64,000 nt of DNA. It comes from Chrysaora quinquecirrha (Eukaryota; Cnidaria; Scyphozoa; Semaeostomeae; Pelagiidae). The notes below the pieces were generated by a model that worked only from the letters and a program-made list of their open reading frames with translations, was not told the DNA's origin and searched no databases. Each line of letters opens with the position of its first letter. Position 1 is the stretch's first letter. The DNA is taken from positions 1,957,206 to 2,021,205 of the forward strand of contig JACTAT010000043.1 in the NCBI GenBank assembly GCA_014526335.1, in the 5' to 3' direction. Below are positions 59,101 to 62,200 of this stretch, piece after piece. Both the position numbers and the translations under genes were made by a program.

Positions 59101-59788
59101 GTATTAAACTTTAATTGAATTTAGTCTTAATCTTAACCTTAATCCTAATTTTAATCTTAATCTTTATCTTTATGTAATCTTAAACTTAATCTTAGACATG
59201 AACTTCATAGTAATATTAGTATTAGTCCTAGTGTTTGCGTAATTGTTAACTTAATTTCAATCTTAATCTTTATCTCAATGTTAATCGTAATCTTGATGAA
59301 AGTTCAAACTGACAATGATAATTAATTTTATTTTTACCCTTAATCTTCCTTTATATACCTTAGTCTCACTGAAACATAATCTTAATCTTAATCTTAATAT
59401 TTTTCTTTTTATTAATCTGAATCTTAGTTTTAATCTTAATCTAAATCTTGAAGTGGAACTGAATTGAAACATAAATTAATAATCAAAATCTAAATTAAAA
59501 TTAAACTTAAATGAAAGTAAAATTGAAATAAAAATTAAAACTTAGTTTAAATTATGTAAATCTAGCCGCTTGGGTTTGGCTTGTTAACATGAGCAGGCAT
59601 ACAGTTTACATTCAATTGGATTAAATCCTTTTTTGTAGCATTGGTTTTGAAAAAATGCGCAAATTGCTTGAAGTCTTTTCAAAATTGATGAGAATCGGGA
59701 TGGTCTTGTAACAATCGATGAATTCGGAAACTATCTCAATCTGCCTCTAAATGCTGATCTAAAAAAGTTATTCGGACTTTTTGATAAG
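17550..59788 (+). CDS. LPCAT: Lysophosphatidylcholine acyltransferase (LPCAT1/2 type), 11 exons placed, both ends incomplete
   Basis: Role (family knowledge): membrane-bound PlsC-type acyltransferase that transfers an acyl group from acyl-CoA to lysophosphatidylcholine or lyso-PAF in the Lands cycle, at the ER and lipid droplets. Seen in order: a hydrophobic segment plus KPFTGWRR (17550-17692); GFHWIKVKG and the catalytic HX4D motif APHSTFID (29721-29738); a substrate-binding block ending in FPEG; EGTCTNGKSLITF across the 30209/31157 junction; PGVPVQPV; TWTWIGPS; LMCQFHNSVEVE; VLPVYTPG; LYAENVRIIMA; and a canonical EF-hand loop DENRDGLVTIDE. Exons 17550-17692, 29597-29814, 30078-30209, 31157-31198, 31450-31508, 39613-39647, 41547-41601, 54960-54989, 57262-57314, 57415-57540 and 59639-59788 all have AG/GT borders and compatible phases. 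Missing: the start exon(s) and later EF-hand exons. The EF-hand exon shows a one-base frameshift, so either this copy is damaged or the base call is wrong. Confidence 0.93.
18141..18768 (+). pseudogene. Decayed copy of a multicopy GCDTTS-motif gene in an LPCAT intron
   Basis: Seen: RISGCDTTSHFFGVGKIKVL (from 18141), then after a frame change LPPDPDSMRQAVLRAHYQCHFW (18390-18470), a GWTVD block near 18520, and an acidic Ser-rich tail (GDSGESDSDRESEDSNLVP) ending in TAA at about 18768. Breaks: a stop near 18379, a frame change between the first two blocks and another before the tail, and an in-frame TAG near 18575. Known (from memory): proteins with GCDTTSxFxGKGK and LPPxxDxLxxHxxRAxYQ blocks are repetitive in several marine invertebrate genomes and are probably mobile-element borne. 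The biochemical role is unknown to me. Confidence 0.6.
18780..19195. other. Intronic non-coding stretch
   Basis: I see no gene. It contains one TGACGTCA palindrome near 18889. Confidence 0.4.
19196..19265 (+). repeat. tRNA-like head, probable SINE or tRNA pseudogene
   Basis: TAGTGTAGCGCAGTGGAATA resembles an A box, and GTTGTGAGCTCGATCC resembles a B box at suitable spacing. The cloverleaf is not convincing and no 3' partner could be defined. Confidence 0.4.
19266..19855. other. Intronic non-coding stretch
   Basis: Two overlapping plus-strand frames (19410-19610 and 19484-19840) have no recognisable domain and conflict with each other. I do not support a gene. Confidence 0.35.
19856..20352. 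repeat. (TCA)n microsatellite with a nested ~117-bp duplication
   Basis: About 500 bp of imperfect TCA/ATC trinucleotides. A non-TCA block (GATCGTCTCTAGCATGATCA) occurs at about 20022 and 20139, so a unit of about 117 bp was duplicated. It yields long spurious Met/Asp/Ile-rich frames on both strands. Confidence 0.97.
20353..21022. repeat. Probable dispersed element rich in TGACGTCATC
   Basis: Three TGACGTCATC motifs occur near 20459, 20610 and 20990. The phrase CAGAAAACCAGGGGGT is shared with 40669-40684, so this is part of a dispersed family whose ends I cannot define. No gene is visible. Confidence 0.45.
21023..21444. repeat. Left arm of a 422-bp inverted repeat
   Basis: It reads from AATCTGACTTTTGAAG to TAGAGCGAAGTACT. 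The reverse complement lies at 23276-23697 with only a few differences by eye, and the arms enclose 1.83 kb. Confidence 0.93.
21445..22235. other. Loop sequence left of the CCTATGCC satellite
   Basis: Unique-looking non-coding DNA between the left arm and the satellite. I see no gene. Confidence 0.4.
22236..23200. repeat. CCTA(T/C)(G/A)-type minisatellite grading into an 83-bp satellite
   Basis: 22236-22636 consists of short CCTATGCCT/CCTACACCT-like units of 6-12 bp. From 22637 the marker AGACCTTCGCTTCATC recurs at 22637, 22720, 22803, 22886, 22969, 23052 and 23135, an exact 83-bp period. This looks like a higher-order unit that arose from the short units. Pro-rich frames here are by-products. 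Confidence 0.95.
23276..23697. repeat. Right arm of the 422-bp inverted repeat
   Basis: Reverse complement of 21023-21444. The match stops abruptly after GTCAGATT on one side and before AGTACTTCGC on the other, as expected for element ends or a recent inverted duplication. Confidence 0.93.
23698..24346. other. Intronic non-coding stretch
   Basis: I see no gene. Short frames are at chance level. Confidence 0.4.
24347..24490. repeat. Dispersed repeat, copy 2 (partner 17131-17266)
   Basis: Shares GTTGGACATTATAATCACGT and the following blocks with 17131-17266 in the same orientation, with about a dozen differences by eye. Confidence 0.75.
24650..24730 (-). repeat. tRNA-like fragment, probable SINE head
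   Basis: On the minus strand TGGCCTAATGGTTA resembles a tRNA A box, and GGGGACTTGATTCCC resembles a degenerate T arm. There is no proper acceptor stem, so it is not a functional tRNA gene. Confidence 0.35.
25690..26000. repeat. AT-rich low-complexity stretch
   Basis: Degenerate AAATTGAAAT/TTAATT-type hexamers, resembling the low-complexity block at 59020-59570. No gene is visible. Confidence 0.5.
26078..26152 (-). repeat. tRNA-derived sequence (SINE head or tRNA pseudogene)
   Basis: On the minus strand: TAGCCGAGTGGTTAAGG (A box), a possible anticodon arm GCGGT-GCTTCAG-ACCGC, and a T arm TTGGAGTTTGAATCCAA (B box). The acceptor stem does not pair well and position 33 is C instead of T, which argues against a working tRNA. 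Confidence 0.5.
26230..26400 (+). repeat. Dispersed repeat with conserved KEGF-x-PFT peptide, copy 1
   Basis: The nucleotide phrase AAAGAAGGGTTTG(A/C)CCCATTTACC and about 130 further bases are shared with 58712-58880. Both copies read KEGF(D/A)PFT in the same frame. This one stays open (61 codons) to AGTGCTTAA. Family unknown. Confidence 0.55.
26401..27177. other. Intronic non-coding stretch
   Basis: I see no supported gene. Two overlapping plus frames at 26798-27052 have no recognisable features. Confidence 0.35.
27186..27593. mobile_element. 8-bp-TSD inverted-repeat element, copy 1 (408 bp)
   Basis: The ends are inverted: CCCGG...ATACTTCCATTGTTC...ACTAGACGTGCCACCCA on the left and its complement TGGGTGGCACGTCTAGT...GAACAATGAAGTACC on the right. 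The flanking 8-mers GCAAATAT (27178-27185) and GCAAATCT (27594-27601) form a target duplication with one mismatch. The interior repeats an ATGGGT motif about every 35-60 bp. It is the same family as 30633-30922, with no transposase. Confidence 0.85.
27602..29235. other. Intronic AT-rich stretch
   Basis: I see no recognisable gene. Frames at 27785-28021 and 28886-29080 have no homology I can name. Confidence 0.4.
29236..29445. repeat. Degenerate TTGGTGTTC minisatellite
   Basis: Imperfect units of about 12-24 bp around CATTGGTGTTC, CATCTGTGTTC and GTTGGTGTCTA. A reverse-complement trace (GGAACACC, GAACACCAATGG) occurs at about 17915-18075. Confidence 0.7.
29597..29814 (+). CDS. LPCAT: LPCAT exon: acyltransferase motif I (HX4D)
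   Basis: Borders are TTTAAG|GTTC and GGAC|GTGAGT; phase 2 in, phase 1 out. It encodes LGFHWIKVKGQ, EAPIVVVAPHSTFID with the catalytic His and Asp, and a linker ending in APVLG. The GTTC start completes the split Arg codon from the 17550-17692 exon. Confidence 0.95.
30078..30209 (+). CDS. LPCAT: LPCAT exon: substrate-binding block up to FPEG
   Basis: Borders are TTTCAG|ATGCC and GAAG|GTAAGT; phase 1 in, phase 1 out. It encodes FQPVYVTRG, RNKTVQELVSRA and WPQICVFPEG. The Arg in VTRG and the final Glu-Gly belong to the conserved acyltransferase blocks II and III. Confidence 0.95.
30325..30480 (+). repeat. Dispersed repeat with TTTATATAGCGCC
   Basis: TTATCACATTTATATAGCGCCC is followed by a TTCTAAGGTGCTTTACAAT-type complement at short distance. 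This hairpin-like pair recurs in many invertebrate genomes (recollection). Ends not defined. Confidence 0.4.
30633..30922. mobile_element. 8-bp-TSD inverted-repeat element, copy 2 (290 bp)
   Basis: The ends CCCGGGGGGGGTACTTCC... and ...GAAGTACCCCCCCCCGG are inverted and extend through ACTAGACGTGCCGCCCA on each side. The perfect direct repeat TACTGCGC flanks both ends (30625-30632 and 30923-30930). It is shorter than copy 1 by an internal deletion. It lies in the LPCAT intron 30210-31156. Confidence 0.9.
31157..31198 (+). CDS. LPCAT: LPCAT exon: EGTCTN block
   Basis: A 42-nt exon with borders TTATAG|GAACC and TCTG|GTAAAA. With the preceding exon it completes the EGTCTNGKSLITFKS block (motif III), in which vertebrate members usually have Arg instead of the Gly after TN. 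Confidence 0.95.
31450..31508 (+). CDS. LPCAT: LPCAT exon: VPVQPV block
   Basis: Borders are TTTCAG|GTGC and AACG|GTATAG; it ends in phase 0. It encodes GAFYPGVPVQPVIFRLSNKT, the motif IV region of the acyltransferase fold. Confidence 0.95.
31860..32060. repeat. Degenerate minisatellite around GGAATCTAGA
   Basis: Units of roughly 35-40 bp resembling AATCTTTAAAA...GGAATCTAGAAAC recur five or six times with drift. No gene is visible. Confidence 0.65.
32061..33687. other. Intronic non-coding stretch
   Basis: I see no gene. 32781-32840 is a dispersed repeat shared with 13403-13460. Confidence 0.4.
33688..34317. repeat. Truncated first copy (A-B) of a 5.15-kb unit
   Basis: Segment A (33688-33905) and segment B (34023-34317) are separated by 117 bp of sequence not found in the second copy. 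A is repeated at 34318-34539 and B at 39174-39470, with about 98-99% identity by eye. The short frame starting ATGGAAGCAAAAGC in A is shifted here because one T is missing (GATGTTTTCTC against GATGTTTTTCTC). Confidence 0.88.
34350..34781 (+). CDS. Hypothetical 143-aa frame inside the A'-B' unit
   Basis: It starts MEAKAIGYAKEVPQRC and ends KAPVKGIPYDDD-like (NAPVKGIPYDDD). It is rich in Lys and Ala after residue 70 and has no signal peptide, membrane segment or domain I recognise. The same start is present in segment A at 33720, where the frame breaks after about 30 codons. It may be a small protein of the repeat unit, or chance. Confidence 0.3.
   Translation: MEAKAIGYAKEVPQRCVATIVYQLRSGDVFLIIGTSKWAVSVPAQCQNALRFWGVDEETKFFPPRAKLPQPPKAKAKESEKNTTKQRILNWPKRKNTCAAPKICTSSAEASIKDLCVYASTTFIATAASKANAPVKGIPYDDD
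34838..36620. repeat. Hairpin-rich degenerate repeat field
   Basis: The 46-bp units beginning (A)TTAAC(A/T)TTGAGG (34874, 34920, 34966, 35012 and on) each contain AAGACC-AACC-GGTCTT, a perfect 6-bp inverted repeat, enclosed by an outer GAGG/CCTC pair. Further right, 60-70-bp units alternate GGAG...CTCC hairpins (GGAGAACGATATCTCC, five copies with variants between 35380 and 35660) with GACCTNACAGTTATTAACCT-like segments, drifting until about 36600. They look like one ancestral unit with two hairpins. Confidence 0.75.
36862..37957. repeat. 550-bp tandem duplication
   Basis: GCATCATTTT followed by GGATAGCTAGTAAGGAAGGC occurs at 36867 and 37417. The copies stay alignable through AAAATCAGCTTATTCAA (37400 and about 37955), with several per cent divergence by eye. 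Confidence 0.9.
37958..39173. other. Unique part of the A'-B' unit
   Basis: AT-rich, non-coding on both strands as far as I can see. Confidence 0.4.
39613..39647 (+). CDS. LPCAT: LPCAT mini-exon: TWTWIGPS
   Basis: A 35-nt exon with borders TCGTAG|GACTGC and CAAC|GTATGT; phase 0 in, phase 2 out. It encodes DCLTWTWIGPS, matching the family block (L/V)TWTW-x-GPG. The phase fits both neighbours. It begins 142 bp after the right end of repeat B' (39174-39470). Confidence 0.87.
39648..41546. other. LPCAT intron with dispersed repeats
   Basis: It contains the inverse partner of 16890-17130 (about 40340-40500) and a TGACGTCATC-bearing stretch (40600-40960) related to 20353-21022. Short frames (for example 41278-41520) have no recognisable features. 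Confidence 0.45.
41547..41601 (+). CDS. LPCAT: LPCAT exon: LCQFHN-type block
   Basis: A 55-nt exon with borders TTTTAG|GCTGAC and TTGAG|GTAATT; phase 2 in, phase 0 out. It encodes LTQLIQLMCQFHNSVEVE, aligning with the family block LTLCQFHNQVEIE. Confidence 0.92.
41602..42329. other. LPCAT intron, AT-rich
   Basis: I see nothing supported in it. Confidence 0.4.
42330..43420 (-). mobile_element. Ty3/gypsy-like LTR retrotransposon fragment (gag end, protease, start of RT), decayed
   Basis: Read right to left, the minus strand shows a gag-like stretch (TLDEHLQALKTLSKDC, LLENKTLSLQTAFDQA), a protease-C-terminal-like block (ADVILGQD), then the entry to reverse transcriptase (AEDRMFIANETERLLKEG, IIEPSNSPW). 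The next RT block (KKRLVIDYSQTINRF, LDAYPLP) lies in another frame, so there is a frameshift after SPWG near 42525. There are further in-frame stops in the gag part, and no LTRs are found. It is dead. Confidence 0.85.
43421..44229. other. Intronic stretch with an unrecognised frame
   Basis: A 123-codon plus frame (43729-44100) has Arg/Ser-rich composition and no domain I recognise. One TGACGTCG near-palindrome lies at 43898. I do not support a gene. Confidence 0.3.
44230..44600 (-). mobile_element. Penelope-like element fragment, GIY-YIG region, copy 1
   Basis: The minus frame 44363-44569 reads CRRDAKYVGHTSQRFGDRIR followed by QHVPTYIR, the typical GIY-YIG endonuclease entry of Penelope-like retrotransposons (CxAKYVGxTSQRLxDRIKQHVP). 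The frame continues past a stop near 44363 with DSAIGEQL and a FHLGVF-type block. The RT part is absent, so this is a 5'-truncated relic. Confidence 0.8.
45380..46815 (-). mobile_element. CR1/L2-like non-LTR retrotransposon, EN-RT remnant
   Basis: Read right to left: an AP-endonuclease block ILLGDLNCDL (46713-46757), QLIEKPTRVT (46560-46640, end of the endonuclease), an RT entry CWKVASATAIFKDGDK (near 46010-46095) with a TGA inside NY*PI, and the catalytic YADD (about 45577-45588) followed by GINSDLQKLDTWLQGNK. Frames change several times and at least two stops interrupt it. The order and motifs are those of EN-RT non-LTR elements. Confidence 0.88.
46816..48530. other. LPCAT intron, no supported gene
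   Basis: Frames at 46965-47207, 47502-47693 and 47875-48108 have no recognisable features. Confidence 0.35.
48538..49200 (+). pseudogene. Possible decayed coding frame, function unknown
   Basis: One plus-strand frame runs for about 220 codons with only two stops (TGA at 48589 and TAG near 48826) before a final TAG at 49198. The composition is protein-like (for example VYSAVKAFVHCYADST, GWYQTRTRNDSM). I recognise no domain. The length with few stops, in AT-rich DNA, suggests an old coding sequence, perhaps of a retroelement. Confidence 0.3.
49201..54331. other. Long LPCAT intron stretch, no supported gene
   Basis: I read both strands and found only short frames without recognisable features. 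52960-53020 and 53530-53600 share GCGTGATTCGGTTCTTTTTG and the following 60 bases, a direct duplication about 565 bp apart. Confidence 0.4.
54336..54895. mobile_element. 560-bp TTAA-flanked inverted-repeat element next to an LPCAT exon
   Basis: The 16-bp ends CCCTAATCCTACCGGG (54336-54351) and the inverse CCCGGTAGGATTAGGG (54880-54895) match perfectly, with TTAA outside both (54332-54335 and 54896-54899). Just inside each end lies a palindrome of the form GGGGTGGAATCCACCCC or GGGGTGGAAACCACCCC. TTAA duplication suggests a piggyBac- or Kolobok-type non-autonomous element. It ends 64 bp before the 30-nt exon at 54960. Confidence 0.92.
54960..54989 (+). CDS. LPCAT: LPCAT 30-nt micro-exon: VLPVYTPGPE
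   Basis: Borders are CTGCCTAG|GTCTTG and CAGAG|GTATTT; phase 0 on both sides. It encodes VLPVYTPGPE, matching the family FLPVYxPxEEE. It lies 64 bp downstream of a TTAA-type element and 13.4 kb from the previous exon. Confidence 0.85.
54990..55379. other. LPCAT intron stretch before the second non-LTR element
   Basis: It may include the 3' end of the minus-strand non-LTR element, which continues in decayed form. No gene is visible. Confidence 0.35.
55380..56720 (-). mobile_element. CR1/L2-like non-LTR retrotransposon with SGNH-esterase ORF1, endonuclease deleted
   Basis: Read right to left: a basic ORF1 start (56472-56714), an SGNH/GDSL-hydrolase-like block with GDSMLNG (about 56445-56475, other frame), GPTTDD and ILHIGTN (about 56320-56350), then RT blocks ISVLP-like to KKLVFNQMYEYL (about 55900-55985), SQGSCLG (about 55580) and YADDTSL (about 55478-55498). 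No endonuclease lies between the esterase and the RT, so about 700 bp or more is missing. Esterase domains in ORF1 are described for CR1-like elements. Several frame changes and stops show it is dead. Confidence 0.87.
57262..57314 (+). CDS. LPCAT: LPCAT exon: LYAENVRIIMA
   Basis: A 53-nt exon with borders TTCTAG|GAAAGG and CAAC|GTAAGA; phase 0 in, phase 2 out. It encodes ERKDAVLYAENVRIIMA, matching the conserved LxANNVRxVMA block. Confidence 0.93.
57415..57540 (+). CDS. LPCAT: LPCAT exon: ALNVPVTKHSFDDC region
   Basis: Borders are ATACAG|AGCAC and CTGG|GTAAGT; phase 2 in, phase 2 out. It encodes LNVPVTKHSFDDCRLM and the linker LPPEAGLVEYCK, as in LPCAT2-type proteins just before the EF-hands. 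Confidence 0.95.
57541..58705. other. LPCAT intron, no supported gene
   Basis: AT-rich. I see nothing supported in it. Confidence 0.4.
58712..58880 (+). repeat. Dispersed repeat with conserved KEGF-x-PFT peptide, copy 2
   Basis: Homologous to 26230-26400. It reads MAIKEGFAPFTPENAAARA, then a TAG, then a Cys/Lys-rich tail (CKCGEKTASQK) in the same frame. The other copy has no stop at that point. Confidence 0.55.
59020..59570. repeat. Degenerate CTTAAT hexamer stretch
   Basis: About 550 bp of imperfect AATCTT/CTTAAT units that grade into AAATTAAAATT on the right. Spurious Leu/Arg/Phe-rich frames result. Confidence 0.85.
59639..59788 (+). CDS. LPCAT: LPCAT exon: helix and first EF-hand, with a one-base frameshift
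   Basis: Borders are TTGTAG|CATTGG and ATAAG|GTAAAT; phase 2 in. The first part (IGFEKMRKLLEVF) is in the incoming frame. After the T4 run near 59683-59686 that frame hits a TAA, while the next frame reads KIDENRDGLVTIDEF...LFDK with a perfect EF-hand loop (Asp1, Asn3, Asp5, Gly6, Glu12). Restoring one T would join them. With that base the exon ends in phase 0. Confidence 0.85.
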
Positions 59789-61439
59789 GTAAATATTGTT
59801 CGTCTTTCTGTTTAAGTATAAAATATGCATGGCTGAAAAGGGCGGATGCAAAAACGTAATGGAACACTTGAATATGAATCTACTTAGAACTTTTACACTA
59901 TCGTGTTCAACTTGAAGCCCACTGAACCCTTTAAGACTTTATGTCTTCTCGTTTTTATTTGATTAAGCTACAAAAATTGACATAGATGAGCATTACTTCA
60001 TCAGCATATAGCAAAGACCCCGTCAGACACAAATGTTAAGGTAGAGAAAATCAAAATCTCGTGATAGATTCTCGGAGGCATAGTTGCTGGAAGTGCTAGA
60101 AAAAACTGCTGGAAGCCTTGTTACTTCAGAAAATTTGACTAAATCAACATCAAATGAAAATTATAGAAATTATGACGTAAGACTGATGTTATTTACTGTG
60201 AAAAAATCTAATAACATTTTCTGTAGTTCAAGGAAAATATCAAACATTGTTTTATAACCAGAAGATTGATAGGCAGTATCGTCATGCATCGAGGGAATCT
60301 ATCAAACGAGCATCAATTTGGGCGCCTTAACTCAAAACTTGGTTCAAGCAATGTTGAATACTGGCATGCCACCATCTGTCTATACTTTGATATTTAAGCC
60401 TCGACCAATGCTCGCAGGGGCTTCGTTCAACGAGGCTGCGAAGCATATGATGGAACTTTTTCTAGAATTTTTTATTCTCAAAACGGCAAACTAGCTCAAT
60501 CAAAGCAATCAATCAAACAATCAATCAATTAATCAAATTTATTGTTCTGGATTTGCGACGCAGGATTAATCCAACTTTGAGTTAAAGACACCCAAATCCC
60601 TGCTCATCAGAAAACACAAAACGTGTTCATGGAAGCTGGATTGCACTTTGCAGTACCATAATTCTGAAATAATTCAGCATATTATTAATATAATATAGTC
60701 GATATATTATATAATATAGTCGATATAAAGGGTCCAGGGTACTCAGTTTACCAATATAACGTACATCAGGAAAATAAGAAGTAAAAATATGTTTTCCCTG
60801 TATCTATGATGGCCTATCGTTTTCTCAGCATGACTATGGATATTTTGATTTCAAACGTTTCTTATATGGCTATTCTGCTTTATACACGATGGCTGAAACA
60901 AAAGATTTTGCGCTAACTAACAGCAAATGCCGATGGGTAAGTGCTTTGTAATCTATAAAATTTTACCTTTTCTATTCTAGTTCTATCAGAACTAGAAAAC
61001 AGTAGTAGAAAGCAATATTCAAATTTAGAATTGATTTCGTCAATAGAATAACATACATCCTCATTCCACAACGAGATAGCTATAAGTTTCAGGGTGTAAG
61101 GGGGTATTATTAAAGATGTTTTGACTTTAAATTTGATAATGGCCAACATATGGAGACACAGGGTGAAGAAGTTATTCAGGTAAATTTTTTTCCCGGTTCT
61201 TGCTTATAAGCAGATGCAAAATGTTCCAATAGATTACATTTTTCACACTGGATGACTTTGAATCTTGTGTGTCACATAGAATGAGCTGATTATGTAGTTG
61301 ATAAGGTATGCCTAGTAGATGAAATCTTTTGTTATCTGAGCTGTCAGGCAAACACGAATTTACTTTTATAATTAATATTTTATTATTTTCAATTTTTATT
61401 TGGTTTTATTATTACATGAGTCCCACTCTTCGCAAATAG
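59789..61439. other. Stretch downstream of the last placed LPCAT exon
   Basis: I looked for the next EF-hand exon and found none I can support. It holds an AATCAATC run (60498-60545) and a TATAGTCGATATA-type near-palindromic block (60685-60730). Confidence 0.4.
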
Positions 61440-62200
61440 CTACAACTACAACTCTTCATTATTTTGGTCACCACTTATCACGGCAAGCCTTTGATGCTTA
61501 TTAGGGCAACGTTTCGGATCCGTCTCCGCGCTCAATTTTTAAGATTTGTAGCGCCAAAAATTGCGTTCAGTGCAACTGTTGATGTTATTCAACCAGATTT
61601 CTGGGATTGAGTAAGATACTTGATTGATACACGGAGTTGATAGAACTGAGTGAATACTTTCTTTAACAAGTCTGTTTTTCCAGTACTTATCCTCATCAAC
61701 CAATGAAATGTTATCCCAATCAATCTGTTGTTTTGCCGTCCAACAATGATTGGAAAGATCACTTTTATCAATTCGACCATGGGTCACATTTGAGTTTGTG
61801 TTCTTTAGCCGAATTCCTGTCTCTCTTTTTATTGTCATGTACGATTTAGAACAATCTCAACATGGTATTTTGTATACCACGTCTTTTGCTCTTGAAAGCG
61901 ACTTTTTAAGTGTAATAAGGGAATAACAAGTGCACCTTATATTTTGTTTAGACAAAGATCGAAAGATTTTTTCCTTTCTTTCTGATGTACGGAAGGTCCA
62001 AAGAACATTCTGGCTCCTCTTTGTCAGCCTTTGTATTTTGTATAGGCTTTGAGATTTTTCCCAACACCTCGCGTATCTCATCTTGTTTACATTTATTGGT
62101 CTTGAGGATGCCTGGGATCCTTTTGTACTCATTATCTAAATCATCAAGATCGATCGGGAAACGTTTTCCTCTGTTGAAGAGAGAAGAATTGACTGTCTAA
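61440..62200 (-). mobile_element. Penelope-like element fragment, GIY-YIG region, copy 2
   Basis: Read right to left: KRFPIDLDDLDNEYKRI (about 62110-62160), a LPYIRK-like block, then in a shifted frame KDVVYKIPC (GIY-YIG entry), an in-frame TGA at 61857-61859, GIRLKNT and the block QQIDWDNISLVDEDKYW followed by KNRLVKES, as in Penelope-like endonuclease domains. The 3' tail (61471-61512) matches the fragment at 13310-13365. Not functional. Confidence 0.85.

Noticed and set aside
60900..60937. Next LPCAT exon (CAAATGCCGATGG, could read NADG of an EF-hand)
   Set aside because: It is only 13 nt between AACAG and GTAAGT, and the required phase (two bases into the exon) does not match the phase-0 end of the exon at 59788.
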